Of a stretch of DNA of 64,000 bases, positions 1 through 8,583 are shown piece by piece (positions within the stretch are counted from its first letter, which is position 1; each line of letters opens with the position of its first letter). The DNA is from Flavobacteriales bacterium (GTDB taxonomy: Bacteria; Bacteroidota; Bacteroidia; Flavobacteriales_C; GCA-002722245): positions 83,955-147,954 of the forward strand of contig PBLA01000026.1 in the NCBI GenBank assembly GCA_002722245.1, read 5' to 3'. Position numbers and translations under genes: made by a program. The notes under the pieces are model-generated. The model saw nothing but the letters and a program-made list of their open reading frames with translations. It made no database searches and was not told the origin of the DNA.

Positions 1-675
1 AGGTCGAATATCATAACTCGGCAAATAAGGAATTTTTAAATGTCCAACCGATGGGATTAAATCCGCTGTAAAGGCAATCTTTTTATTTTTAAAAGTAACG
101 ATAGGAATCATTTGAGCCTCAGTATGCCCATTTACTGTTAGGATTTCAATGTGTTCACCCAATTCGTTCCCCGATTTTATAAAATTCAAATGGCCCAATT
201 CTTTGATAGGTAAAATATTTTCACTTAAAAAAGATGCCTTCTCACGAGGATTTGGATTAATTGCCCAGTCCCAATGCTGTTGATTAGACCAGTACCGAGC
301 ATTGGGAAATGTTAGCGTAAATTTTCCATTCGCTCTTTTTACAGCACCACCAACATGATCAAAATGAAGGTGAGTAATGAGCACATCTGTAATGTCGTTA
401 CAATGAAAGCCAAGTTTAGCTAAAGATTTCTCCAGCGACGCATCACCATTTAAATGAAAATGACTGAAAAACTTTTCGTTTTGTTTGTCACCAATCCCTG
501 AATCAATAAGGATTAGCCGATCCCCGTCTTCAACAAGTAAACATCGCATTGCCCAATTACACATGTTATTGGAATCAGCAGGATTAGTTTTATGCCATAT
601 CGATTTTGGAACCACACCAAACATCGCTCCACCATCTAATTTAAAATTGCCAGTTTCAACAGGGTAAACGTTCAT
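1..675 (-). CDS. MBL-fold metallo-hydrolase, 3' end outside the window
   Basis: The minus-strand frame opens with ATG at 675 (MNVYPVETGNFKLDGG) and is still open at base 1, so at least 225 residues are coded and the C-terminus is missing. The motif THLHFDHVGG is the HxHxDH metal-binding signature of the metallo-beta-lactamase fold. Further on, VNGHTEAQM supplies the next metal-ligand histidine and FTADL the acidic ligand region. In this family two metal ions usually activate water for hydrolysis of lactone, thioester or phosphoester substrates. The early GAMFGVVPKSIW segment resembles lactonase-like (AttM/AhlD type) members, but the substrate cannot be fixed from sequence. There is no signal peptide, so it is probably cytosolic. 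It is divergent from the mpl gene; the shared intergenic stretch is 73 bp. Confidence 0.88.
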   Translation of the reverse strand, partial: MNVYPVETGNFKLDGGAMFGVVPKSIWHKTNPADSNNMCNWAMRCLLVEDGDRLILIDSGIGDKQNEKFFSHFHLNGDASLEKSLAKLGFHCNDITDVLITHLHFDHVGGAVKRANGKFTLTFPNARYWSNQQHWDWAINPNPREKASFLSENILPIKELGHLNFIKSGNELGEHIEILTVNGHTEAQMIPIVTFKNKKIAFTADLIPSVGHLKIPYLPSYDIRP

Positions 676-716
676 AAACTTTTGGGTTTAGTATAAATAT
701 AAAAACACCTTCCCTT

Positions 717-724
717 TAAATTTG
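717..724 (+). promoter_or_regulatory. -7 promoter box TAAATTTG upstream of mpl
   Basis: TAAATTTG matches the Bacteroidota primary sigma -7 consensus TAnnTTTG exactly. It lies 24 bases before the ATG at 749, giving a short leader. This argues against the in-frame TTG at 722 as a start, because that codon lies inside the box. A well-spaced -33 TTTG is not evident. Confidence 0.55.
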
Positions 725-748
725 AATAATACAAAAAAGGTTACAAAC

Positions 749-2104
749 ATGAGAATTCATTTAATCGCAATAGGAGGGAGTGCTATGCATAACATGGCTA
801 TCGCCTTGCACAAAAAGGGCTATAAGGTGACAGGGAGCGATGATGAAATATTTGAGCCGTCTAAAGGAAGGTTAGCTCATTATGGTTTATTACCTGAAAA
901 AATGGGTTGGGATGAATCTAATGTGACAACAGAAATCGATGTTATTATCCTTGGGATGCATGCGCGAAAAGACAATCCCGAATTATTGAAAGGACAAGCA
1001 TTAGGATTGAAAATTTATTCCTATCCCGAATACATTTACGAACAAACAAAAGATAAAACTCGAATTGTTATTGGTGGCTCACATGGAAAAACAAGCATAA
1101 CTGCTATGACGTTGCATGTATTGCAGAAAGCAGGTAAAAACGTGGATTACATGGTGGGAGCGCAATTAGATGGTTTTGACACCATGGTAAAACTAACCCA
1201 AGATGCAGATTATGTTGTATTGGAAGGCGATGAATACCTAAGTTCTCCAATTGATTTAAGGCCAAAATTTCATTTGTATCATCCTCATATTGCTGTTATT
1301 AGTGGAATAGCATGGGATCATATCAATGTATTTCCAACATTTGAAAATTACGTGGAGCAGTTTCAAATCTTCGTCAATAAAATTGAACGCAATGGAACAT
1401 TAATTTACTACAAGGACGATTCCCAGATAGCAAAAATTGGTAATTCTTTTTCTGGGCGTCAAATGCCTTATAGTAGTCATCCAAATAAAACAATTAATGG
1501 GACAACCTTTCTTGTAGATGATAATAAAGAGTACCCTTTACTCATCTTTGGTGATCACAACCTTCAAAATTTGAATGCCGCACTAAAAATCTGTACTTCG
1601 ATTGGAATTCCAAAATCGGTGTTTTACACCCATATTCAAACCTTTAAAGGCGCCTCAAAGCGATTAGAACTTGTAGCAAAAAATCAATCCTGTAATATTT
1701 ACAAGGATTTTGCACACTCACCATCAAAACTTAAAGCAACATCAAATGCCGTTAAAAAGCAGTTTGATCAACGCAAATTAATTGCCTGTATGGAGCTACA
1801 TACATTTAGTAGTTTAAATGCAGAATTTCTCCAGGAGTATGCCAATACCATGGATTGCCCAGATGAAGCTTATGTCTATTTTAATCCAGCAACCATAGCC
1901 CATAAGAAGCTCGATCCAATATCAGAAGTTCAAGTGCTTAACTTCTTTAATAGGAGCGACTTAAAGGTTTTTACTGATTCAAAAACTTTAATCAATGAGT
2001 TAAAGTCGAAATCATGGCTGGACACCAATCTTCTTTTTATGAGCAGCGGCAATTTTGATGGGGTTGATTTTGATGCCTTAGCGGAGGAGTTATTACAATC
2101 ATAA
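749..2104 (+). CDS. mpl: UDP-N-acetylmuramate:tripeptide ligase (Mpl-type Mur ligase)
   Basis: This is a 451-residue Mur ligase. It starts at MRIHLIAIGGSAMHNMA, a Rossmann-like UDP-binding motif. The ATP P-loop GGSHGKTS lies at about residues 110-116, followed by the central ligase region (YVVLEGDEYLSSPIDLRPKF, HIAVISGIAWDHINVFPT) and a C-terminal domain with HNLQNLNAAL and KDFAHSPSKLKAT. Mpl recycles murein tripeptide by joining it to UDP-MurNAc in the cytosol. The short N-terminus and the DEY motif favour Mpl over MurC, and many Bacteroidota carry such a gene besides murC. The ATG at 749 is preferred over the upstream TTG because it directly begins the conserved RIHLIAIGG strand and a promoter box covers the TTG. 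Transcribed alone. Confidence 0.88.
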   Translation: MRIHLIAIGGSAMHNMAIALHKKGYKVTGSDDEIFEPSKGRLAHYGLLPEKMGWDESNVTTEIDVIILGMHARKDNPELLKGQALGLKIYSYPEYIYEQTKDKTRIVIGGSHGKTSITAMTLHVLQKAGKNVDYMVGAQLDGFDTMVKLTQDADYVVLEGDEYLSSPIDLRPKFHLYHPHIAVISGIAWDHINVFPTFENYVEQFQIFVNKIERNGTLIYYKDDSQIAKIGNSFSGRQMPYSSHPNKTINGTTFLVDDNKEYPLLIFGDHNLQNLNAALKICTSIGIPKSVFYTHIQTFKGASKRLELVAKNQSCNIYKDFAHSPSKLKATSNAVKKQFDQRKLIACMELHTFSSLNAEFLQEYANTMDCPDEAYVYFNPATIAHKKLDPISEVQVLNFFNRSDLKVFTDSKTLINELKSKSWLDTNLLFMSSGNFDGVDFDALAEELLQS

Positions 2105-2255
2105 TTCTATTTATGATCAAAAATGTTCTTTTAAAAGGAACGAATTTTTTGAATGAAGTTGAAAATCCTCAATTCGCTGTTAATAAATTCTTGGCACAGT
2201 ATTGTATTATCTTGTAACGAACGCTTATTTTTCCGTTATCTCAAATAAACTCGCT

Positions 2256-3368
2256 ATGAAGATTTTCATGTCCATATTATTCAGCTCATTCTTTATCGGT
2301 CTTGTTGCTCAAAACAATCAAGAAATCAATCAATCCAATTCCAAAGGAGAAAAACATGGAAGATGGGTAAAAAAGCATGCAAACGGTAATATTAAGTATG
2401 AAGGCCAGTTTGAAAATGGTGTCCCAGTTGGAGAATTTAAACGCTACAATGAGAAGGGAAAGTTAATATCTACCCTTCTTTATACTGATAGTGGTTCAAA
2501 AGCTGCAGCACATTTATATGATATGGGAAAAACCATGGCAACCGGAATGTACCTCAATCAAAAAAAAGATGGTCTTTGGAAATTTTATGATAAAAACGAA
2601 ATGTTGCTTTTAGAAGAGGAATACAAAGAAGGCGTGAAAGACGGAGTGTCAAAAGAATATCACTCTAATGGTTCTCTGCATGTTGAACAAATCTATAAAA
2701 ACGGAACGCTAACAGGCGTTTTTAAAGAATATTATGTAAATGGTCAGCTTAAAATAAAGAAGACATTTATTGATGGTAATCCCGATGGAATATTTATGTT
2801 TTTTCATGACAATGGAGTGCCAAAAGTTATGGGGAGATACAATAGAGGAATTAAAAACGGAACATGGAAGTACAAAACAAGAATGAATAAAGTGGTTAAA
2901 ACAGAGGAGTACGAAGGAGGGAATATGACGTATACATCAGAGGAACTGATTACTTATTGGAATGACTCTCTTGAAATCATTCGCTCTCGAGAAAAATATG
3001 ATAAAGACGGGAGAAGTTACTTTAAAGCCTATCATCCAAATGGAAAACTACACCGCGAGGGGTATTTTTGGAAGGGGGCAAAAGACAGCACTTGGAATTA
3101 TTATACATTCGAAGGAAGATTAGACACTGTTCGGAACTTTCATCACGGTAAACGTCAAGGAGCATGGACATTTAAATACCCAAATGGAAAGGTAAAAGTA
3201 GAGGAGGGGTGGTATTTGGACCGTAGAGAAGGAGAATATTATGAGTTTTATCCCAATGGAAAAACACGTGTAAAAGGAAACTACACAAAAGGCAATAAGT
3301 CAGGAGAGTGGTCGTTTTATGATGAACAAGGTCAGTTAATAGAAACCAAAGACTTTGATAAGGAATAA
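2256..3368 (+). CDS. secreted MORN-repeat (YwqK-like) protein
   Basis: A 370-residue protein with a signal peptide (MKIFMSILFSSFFIGLVAQ) when started at ATG 2256; the longer frame from 2202 puts 18 unlikely residues in front of it. The body is a run of MORN-like repeats of the form GxWkyYxxNGxlkxExxyxxGkxxG, for example HANGNIKYEGQFENGVPVGE, FYPNGKTRVKGNYTKGNKSGE. About ten repeats fill the whole mature protein. Such YwqK-type proteins are abundant in Bacteroidota and are automatically named toxin-antitoxin components, but no toxin lies beside this one. It probably sits in the periplasm or on the surface; the function is unknown. The next gene starts 4 bases after its stop, suggesting cotranscription. 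Confidence 0.8.
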   Translation: MKIFMSILFSSFFIGLVAQNNQEINQSNSKGEKHGRWVKKHANGNIKYEGQFENGVPVGEFKRYNEKGKLISTLLYTDSGSKAAAHLYDMGKTMATGMYLNQKKDGLWKFYDKNEMLLLEEEYKEGVKDGVSKEYHSNGSLHVEQIYKNGTLTGVFKEYYVNGQLKIKKTFIDGNPDGIFMFFHDNGVPKVMGRYNRGIKNGTWKYKTRMNKVVKTEEYEGGNMTYTSEELITYWNDSLEIIRSREKYDKDGRSYFKAYHPNGKLHREGYFWKGAKDSTWNYYTFEGRLDTVRNFHHGKRQGAWTFKYPNGKVKVEEGWYLDRREGEYYEFYPNGKTRVKGNYTKGNKSGEWSFYDEQGQLIETKDFDKE

Positions 3369-3372
3369 ACCT

Positions 3373-4083
3373 ATGAACAAATCGTTTCGTGTATTAACCA
3401 TCGTTACCATTGCTTTAATCACGGTATGCTGTAAAAAAGAGCCAGAAACCCCTGTTGAATTACTAAATCCATTGGATTATTACCCCTTAAAAGTGGGGTC
3501 CTATCACATTTATAATGTGGATTCTATTTCCTACAATGACTTTACAGACCCTGTAACGATAGATTCTGTTTCCTATCAAGTTAAAGAAGAGTTAACAGAC
3601 ACGTTTTATGATTTGGAAGCTAATTTATGTTATCGAATTACCCGATCAAAAAGAGCTTTAGATGATTCATTAATAAATACAAATAACGGGTGGAAGGTCT
3701 CCGACGTGTGGTGGGTGAGAAGGAATAATGGAAATATTGAGCGAGTAGAAGAAAACAACATTTATGTATCGCTCATGCATCCTATAGCTGAAGGGAAGGA
3801 GTGGGATGGAAACGCATTTAATTATATAAGTAGTTGGGACTTTACCTATGAGAATGTTGGCAAGGTTTACGATGAGTACGATGAAACGCTGATTGTTAAT
3901 CAAAAGTTTTTTACCGATGATAAATACTTCTATCAAAATTACAAAGAGGTCTATGCAAAAGGAATAGGTTTAATCAGTAGAACCAGAATTGATACTGAAT
4001 CTCAAAAGCAGCAAGTGTTGAGTCAGCCAGAGAAAGGGTTTAAATTTTATCAAGTTCTTGATTCATACTTCATACCTGAATAA
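3373..4083 (+). CDS. probable lipoprotein of unknown function
   Basis: A 236-residue protein started at ATG 3373 (MNKSFRVLTIVTIALITVCCKKEPE). The hydrophobic segment ends in two cysteines followed by KKE, a plausible though non-canonical lipobox with Val at -1. The mature part begins LLNPLDYYPLKVGSYHIYNVDSI, a pattern seen in Bacteroidota cell-surface lipoproteins (YYPLxxGxYWvYxvDSI). I see no enzymatic motif. It sits between the MORN gene (4 bases upstream) and the subtilase gene, overlapping the latter by one base (TAATG), so the three probably form an operon with translational coupling. Confidence 0.72.
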   Translation: MNKSFRVLTIVTIALITVCCKKEPETPVELLNPLDYYPLKVGSYHIYNVDSISYNDFTDPVTIDSVSYQVKEELTDTFYDLEANLCYRITRSKRALDDSLINTNNGWKVSDVWWVRRNNGNIERVEENNIYVSLMHPIAEGKEWDGNAFNYISSWDFTYENVGKVYDEYDETLIVNQKFFTDDKYFYQNYKEVYAKGIGLISRTRIDTESQKQQVLSQPEKGFKFYQVLDSYFIPE

Positions 4084-5654
4084 TGCGTAGTAGGCTTACC
4101 AGTTGCTTTTTCTTCTTACTCAGTCTCCTGTCTTTCGCTCAAACAGAATATCATTTTTTAGTAAAATTTAATCGAAAAAGCGAAGCCCATAACCTGAATT
4201 CTCCTGAAGAATACTTGAGTGAAAAAACGATACTAAGAAGAGCTGAATATGGTTTTGAAATTGATTCGACAGATCTGCCGCTTGAAGTGGCATTTCTAGA
4301 TTCATTGCAAACACTTAATTTATCCATTGAATGTCGATCTAAATGGAACAATTGCGTGGTGGTTTCCACCCCCGATTCAAGTATTCGTGAAATCATACTA
4401 TCTTGGGATTTTGTAAACACCATTGAATCTATAGGTTACAATACAACCAATAAAAGAAATGAGGATAAACTAGATTACGGAGAGTCAAGGGATCAAAATC
4501 AGCTTTTAAACCTTTTGAGCGGTCATACGCGAGGGTATACCGGTAAAAATATTGATATCGCTATCATCGACGCAGGATTTACAAACCTGAACAACTTATC
4601 CATTGCAGACAGCATGTTTACCTCAGATCGACTCTTATCTACCTATGATTTTGTAGATGATACTGTTTTCACATATACCAAACATGGACATGGCACACTT
4701 GTGTCATCTGTATTATTAAGCAATCAACCTGGTGTATATGTTGGTGCAGCGCCACATGCTAATTATCATTTACTTATATCAGAAGATATTGCACAGGAAA
4801 ATAAAATTGAAGAATACCACCTTATCGAAGCAATAGAATATTGTGACAGTGCAGGAGTTGATGTCATTAACATCTCGTTGGGATATAATACATTTAATAG
4901 CTCTGCCTATTCACACAATAAAAATGAATTTACAGGAGACTCAACTGTATTAAATAAAACCTGTAATCGCGCGTGGTCACTCGGGAATTTTATTGTGAGC
5001 AGTGCAGGGAATGAAGGAACTTCCTCTTGGGGTGTTTTAACCGCTCCTTCTAACGCTGACAGCGTGTTTTGTGTGGGAGCGATAGATTTAGCCCTAGCGC
5101 CAGCTTCATTTTCTAGCAAGGGTAACCCAACTGTGAATCAAACTCAAAAGCCTAATGTAGTAGCGCTTGGAAAAGGAGTATCGGTAGTGCAAACAGATGG
5201 AGTAGTAGTTCAGAGCAACGGGACATCCTTTTCAAGCCCTCAAATCGCCGGTTTTGTGGCTTGTTTAATGGAGGCGTTCCCTCAAGCAAAAAATTGGGAA
5301 ATTAAAAAAGCTCTAGAAATCAGTTCCAATCAATATCATCACCCAGATTCCATTATGGGGTATGGTTATCCTGATTTCGAAAAATCATTTCAGTATTTGA
5401 ATGCAAAAGAAAAGTCTTTGAATAATGGGGCAATCATGCTTTTTCCAAATCCAAGTACAGGAACTGTTGTTCTCTTTAGTCAGGAAATGATTTTATCCCT
5501 CACCATAACCGATCTCCATGGAAAAATAATTCATGAGCAAGAAGTGAATGCTAATTTTGATTTGATCAATCTTGAAGAATTGAGGGCTGGGAAGTATATA
5601 GTCAGTTTTAAAATGAATGAAGCAATAACGCATCAAAAACTCATTATTAAATAG
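4083..5654 (+). CDS. S8 subtilisin-like serine protease with T9SS sorting domain
   Basis: A 523-residue exported protease. The signal peptide ends near LLSFAQ. The subtilase triad is visible: Asp163 in IDIAIIDAGF, His203 in KHGHGTLVSS and Ser382 in NGTSFSSPQIAG, with the oxyanion Asn region at SSAGNEG. The C-terminal segment from about residue 450 (AIMLFPNPSTGTVVLFS ending AITHQKLIIK) is a type A T9SS C-terminal sorting domain, so the enzyme should be carried across the outer membrane and anchored or released. The first 130 residues after the signal resemble the N-terminal propeptide of Bacteroidota subtilases. The ATG overlaps the previous stop codon. Confidence 0.92.
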   Translation: MRSRLTSCFFFLLSLLSFAQTEYHFLVKFNRKSEAHNLNSPEEYLSEKTILRRAEYGFEIDSTDLPLEVAFLDSLQTLNLSIECRSKWNNCVVVSTPDSSIREIILSWDFVNTIESIGYNTTNKRNEDKLDYGESRDQNQLLNLLSGHTRGYTGKNIDIAIIDAGFTNLNNLSIADSMFTSDRLLSTYDFVDDTVFTYTKHGHGTLVSSVLLSNQPGVYVGAAPHANYHLLISEDIAQENKIEEYHLIEAIEYCDSAGVDVINISLGYNTFNSSAYSHNKNEFTGDSTVLNKTCNRAWSLGNFIVSSAGNEGTSSWGVLTAPSNADSVFCVGAIDLALAPASFSSKGNPTVNQTQKPNVVALGKGVSVVQTDGVVVQSNGTSFSSPQIAGFVACLMEAFPQAKNWEIKKALEISSNQYHHPDSIMGYGYPDFEKSFQYLNAKEKSLNNGAIMLFPNPSTGTVVLFSQEMILSLTITDLHGKIIHEQEVNANFDLINLEELRAGKYIVSFKMNEAITHQKLIIK

Positions 5655-5672
5655 GGAATAAGCCTTTGGTAT

Positions 5673-5680
5673 TACTTTTG
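5673..5680 (+). promoter_or_regulatory. TACTTTTG -7 promoter box before the TPR gene
   Basis: Exact match to TAnnTTTG, 19 bases after the subtilase stop and about 113 bases before the ATG of the TPR gene, implying an untranslated leader of about 100 bases. No convincing -33 element at standard spacing. Confidence 0.4.
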
Positions 5681-5793
5681 CTTTTTCAAAATAAGATCAC
5701 CAAAATTGACTTTTGTAACCAAATTTAAAAATCACGTATAAGAGTAATATTTTATACACAAAGTGACAAGGTCATTTTATTAAAACAAGCCAA

Positions 5794-7005
5794 ATGAAAA
5801 AAGTAGTTCTATCATTATCAATCATAACTGCTGCACTAACAATACACGCGCAATGTGGATCTGTCGATAAAGGAATAAGGTTACTAAGGACAAATGATAT
5901 TGCTGGTGCGCAGAAAAACTTTGAGGCAGCAGGCGTGGAAATAAAGCAAGCCGAAAATGATAAAAAACCTTTAGAAGATAAATGCTATGCCAAGTACTAT
6001 TATGGTTCAGGGAGTTCAATACTAAACAACTTCCAAAACAACAAACCGAAAGAATTGGCTGATCGTGTAAGTATGTTGGATAAAGCACAAGAGTTTTTTG
6101 AAAAGTTTTTTGCTTTAAACTACCAAGATAAACAATACAATGTAATGGCAGTTACGGAATTAGAAGCCATTGCAAATAATCAAAAAAACATTGCGGTGGA
6201 TTATTACAGTAAAAAAGATTATTCAACCTCTCTTAAATTATTAGAACAGTGCATAAGCAACAAAGCAAAATTAGGTGTGAATCATTTAGATCTGCATGCC
6301 TATCAAAGTGCAAGTATTGTTGCAAATGCGTTGGGAGAATATGATAAAGCCATTGAGTATAATGATGTATTAATCAAAAACCCACAATTAAAAATTGCAA
6401 ATAAAGTAAACAATCAGGAAGTTAACCTGGTTAAAAAGTCTGAATACTTAAACAATGCAGGAGATGTTGAAAAAGCATTGGCTGTTCTTGATTCAGCAGA
6501 AAAAGTATTTCCAACAAGTCTTCCCATTAAAAAGAAAAAGCTTCAAATTTATACAGAAGTTAACGATGATGATTCAGCACTTAATCTTTTAGTAGAACTC
6601 ACGAAAACAGTTACTGATGATGTACGCTATTACGTGATTATGGGAAGAATCTATAATAATAAAGGATTCACTAAAGAAAGTTACGACGCATACACTAAAG
6701 CACTTCAAATCGATGATAAAAACAAGTTAGCCATTTTTGGATTAGGAGCTTATTACATCAACCGTTCTAATGAATACGTAAATAGCTTAAATGGAGTTGG
6801 GAATTCAGCTTCAGATCAAGCCGCAAAATCAGGAACATTGGAAGAACAAAACAAAAATTTCGATAAAGCCATTTTTTACTTTAATCAATACCTTGAGTTA
6901 GAGCCTGGTGATCGAAGCGCTTTGAATGCCTTAAAAAAGATATACAAAGCCAAAGGCGATGAAGGAAAAGTAGAAGAAATCAATAAAAAATTATTAGGAG
7001 AATAG
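5794..7005 (+). CDS. periplasmic TPR-repeat protein
   Basis: A 403-residue protein with a signal peptide (MKKVVLSLSIITAALTIHAQ) and tetratricopeptide repeats throughout, for instance residues 90-125 (DKAQEFFEKFFALNYQDK), 170-200 (YDKAIEYNDVLIKNPQ) and 285-320 (GFTKESYDAYTKALQIDDKNKLAIFGLGAYY), ending ALNALKKIYKAKGDEGKVEEINKKL. TPR domains mediate protein-protein contacts; similar secreted TPR proteins in this phylum serve envelope assembly or gliding machinery, but no partner is identifiable here. Transcription ends at a strong terminator 29 bases downstream. Confidence 0.82.
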   Translation: MKKVVLSLSIITAALTIHAQCGSVDKGIRLLRTNDIAGAQKNFEAAGVEIKQAENDKKPLEDKCYAKYYYGSGSSILNNFQNNKPKELADRVSMLDKAQEFFEKFFALNYQDKQYNVMAVTELEAIANNQKNIAVDYYSKKDYSTSLKLLEQCISNKAKLGVNHLDLHAYQSASIVANALGEYDKAIEYNDVLIKNPQLKIANKVNNQEVNLVKKSEYLNNAGDVEKALAVLDSAEKVFPTSLPIKKKKLQIYTEVNDDDSALNLLVELTKTVTDDVRYYVIMGRIYNNKGFTKESYDAYTKALQIDDKNKLAIFGLGAYYINRSNEYVNSLNGVGNSASDQAAKSGTLEEQNKNFDKAIFYFNQYLELEPGDRSALNALKKIYKAKGDEGKVEEINKKLLGE

Positions 7006-7026
7006 AAGCAAATAATGCAGAAAGAG

Positions 7027-7034
7027 TAAATTTG
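7027..7034 (+). promoter_or_regulatory. TAAATTTG promoter box abutting a terminator
   Basis: Exact TAnnTTTG box whose last base is the first base of the terminator stem at 7034. Initiation about 7 bases downstream would fall in the terminator loop and leave a leader of roughly 15-18 bases before the ATG at 7058. Confidence 0.45.
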
Positions 7035-7057
7035 CGCCTCAATCGAGGCGCTTTTTT
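7034..7057 (+). terminator. rho-independent terminator after the TPR gene
   Basis: GCGCCTC, loop AATC, GAGGCGC, then six T: a perfect 7-bp GC-rich stem with a T-tract. The T-tract runs straight into the ATG of the next gene. Confidence 0.93.
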
Positions 7058-7828
7058 ATGTTTGATACGTTCATAACATTTCTTAACACCATAAAGTCTT
7101 ATAAGGTGTTTCTCTCAATTGTATTGATACTTTCTGTAATTGGTGCATGCATTAATGAGTTGCACTATAAACCCGTATATTCTGCAAAATTTGAAGTAGC
7201 ACCTCATTTTGAATTTGCTTATGATCTTGGAGAACAATTAAAGCAACTTGCCAAAAATGTGAACATCAGTGATTCCATTGAAAGATATAAACGAACTGGA
7301 TTAACAATTCCAAATAATGGACTTTTTAATTGTTCTGTGACTAAAATAAAAGCACCAGCAGAAGGCAATTTTAAACACATCAAGTTGCGATTCAATATCG
7401 AAACTCATCATACTTCTCAAAAGCAACTTCTATTAATAGATTCTTTTCTTGTGAAATTTTGTGATGATTTCATATTCGATCCAAAAAGAAAATATAAAGG
7501 AATGGAAGTCCTTAAAAGTAAGTTAAAAGCCTTTTCCAATGAAGACACCTCACTTATTCGTAATTATTCAAAAACAAAAAATTTTTTCAAAGATGAACTT
7601 TCTAAGAAGGGAGTAGAGGTGTCGGATCAAATAATTCATGAAATTATACATGCTCAACTACAAGGCGAATTAAACAATGCACAAACCAACAATTATAATA
7701 CAACTTTAAATAAGAGTTTAGAACCTAAAAAACGGATATTTTCAGGCATTCAAATCTTTTTAATGATCACATTTTTACCCAGTATTCTTATCACGGCCAT
7801 ACTTCGTGCAAAAGAATATGACAAATAG
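7058..7828 (+). CDS. two-TM membrane protein of Wzz-like topology
   Basis: A 256-residue protein with an N-terminal membrane segment (about residues 16-33, YKVFLSIVLILSVIGACI) and a C-terminal one (about 229-248, GIQIFLMITFLPSILITAIL) flanking a charged extracytoplasmic domain with likely coiled-coil stretches. This is the arrangement of Wzz/chain-length determinant and polysaccharide co-polymerase proteins, but the family's conserved proline-rich TM2 motif is weak, so the role is inference. The ATG directly follows the T-tract of the preceding terminator. The GAGG of the terminator's 3' arm lies 9 bases upstream and could act as a ribosome-binding site. No polysaccharide genes are adjacent. 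Confidence 0.7.
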   Translation: MFDTFITFLNTIKSYKVFLSIVLILSVIGACINELHYKPVYSAKFEVAPHFEFAYDLGEQLKQLAKNVNISDSIERYKRTGLTIPNNGLFNCSVTKIKAPAEGNFKHIKLRFNIETHHTSQKQLLLIDSFLVKFCDDFIFDPKRKYKGMEVLKSKLKAFSNEDTSLIRNYSKTKNFFKDELSKKGVEVSDQIIHEIIHAQLQGELNNAQTNNYNTTLNKSLEPKKRIFSGIQIFLMITFLPSILITAILRAKEYDK

Positions 7829-7934
7829 AGAAGAGGCTTGGTTGTAAAATGTAAATAACGTTAATTTTCACCATTCACATTCCACGTTAATTCAGTTCTC
7901 GAATTTTTGTATTATTGCATAACAATTACTTATC

Positions 7935-8402
7935 ATGAAAAAGATCGCCTATCTTATCCCAGTATTACTTCTTTTTATTATAAATGCATGTGAGATTGAT
8001 AACTCAGGATGTACCGATCCAGACGCTATCAATTTTGATGGCAGTGCAGAAGTAGAAAGTAACAACTGCAAATATGAAGGAAGATTAACTTTGTGGTATG
8101 CCGAAGCAAGCACAGATCTATTCTCTGAATATAATATTCATTCACTACGATTTTATGTAAACAATGAGCTCATTGATTCAACATCATCAACCTTGTTCTT
8201 TACATCTGCACCTTTATGCGAAGCAGAACTTGCAGTATCTACAACACAAGATTTAGATCAACTCAAAGAAAAAGATTTCACCATAAAAGTAGTGGATGAA
8301 GAGGAAGATATCGTGTGGGAATATTCTATAGAGTTCATTGCCAATGCATGTAAAGTATTTGAGCTTAAAGAAAAGGACATGTATCCATACCTGGTTAACT
8401 AA
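7935..8402 (+). CDS. small lipoprotein with GCTDPxAxNF motif
   Basis: A 155-residue lipoprotein: the signal MKKIAYLIPVLLLFIINAC ends in a lipobox. It is followed by the motif GCTDPDAINFDGSAEV ending in NNC, a short cysteine-bounded module frequent in Bacteroidota surface and T9SS proteins. The remainder (RLTLWYAEASTDLFSEYNIHSLRFYVNN) looks like a small beta-sandwich and contains two more cysteines. The function is unknown. It has its own 106-bp upstream region and a likely independent transcript. Confidence 0.75.
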   Translation: MKKIAYLIPVLLLFIINACEIDNSGCTDPDAINFDGSAEVESNNCKYEGRLTLWYAEASTDLFSEYNIHSLRFYVNNELIDSTSSTLFFTSAPLCEAELAVSTTQDLDQLKEKDFTIKVVDEEEDIVWEYSIEFIANACKVFELKEKDMYPYLVN

Positions 8403-8480
8403 TACAATTATTTTCTAAAACGTTTTTTTCGTGTTACCCGTGTAGTATTTCTGCGTTAAGGTTGGAAATGAAGAGTATTT

Positions 8481-8507
8481 TGTTTTAAAAAGTAGCGTTT
8501 TAAAACA
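8481..8507. promoter_or_regulatory. perfect 10-bp inverted repeat TGTTTTAAAA/TTTTAAAACA
   Basis: TGTTTTAAAA at 8481-8490 and its exact complement TTTTAAAACA at 8498-8507, separated by 7 bases, lie in the 181-bp gap before the lipoprotein gene at 8584. It could be an operator or an RNA hairpin. A weaker imperfect hairpin follows at 8515-8533, with a T-rich tail, and may terminate the preceding transcript. Confidence 0.4.
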
Positions 8508-8583
8508 AACCAGAGCAACCATCAAATGATTGCTTCGTTTTCATTTCAATTGTAATTATATAAACAACCTTAACAATTTTATT

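Noticed and set aside
485..667. 60-residue plus-strand ORF
   Set aside because: Antisense to the metallo-hydrolase gene, whose HxHxDH frame is clearly the coding one.
2191..2208. Sigma-54-like TTGGCAC...TTGT element before the MORN gene
   Set aside because: The spacing between GG and the second element is one base short and the GC dinucleotide is missing, so the strict sigma-54 geometry fails.
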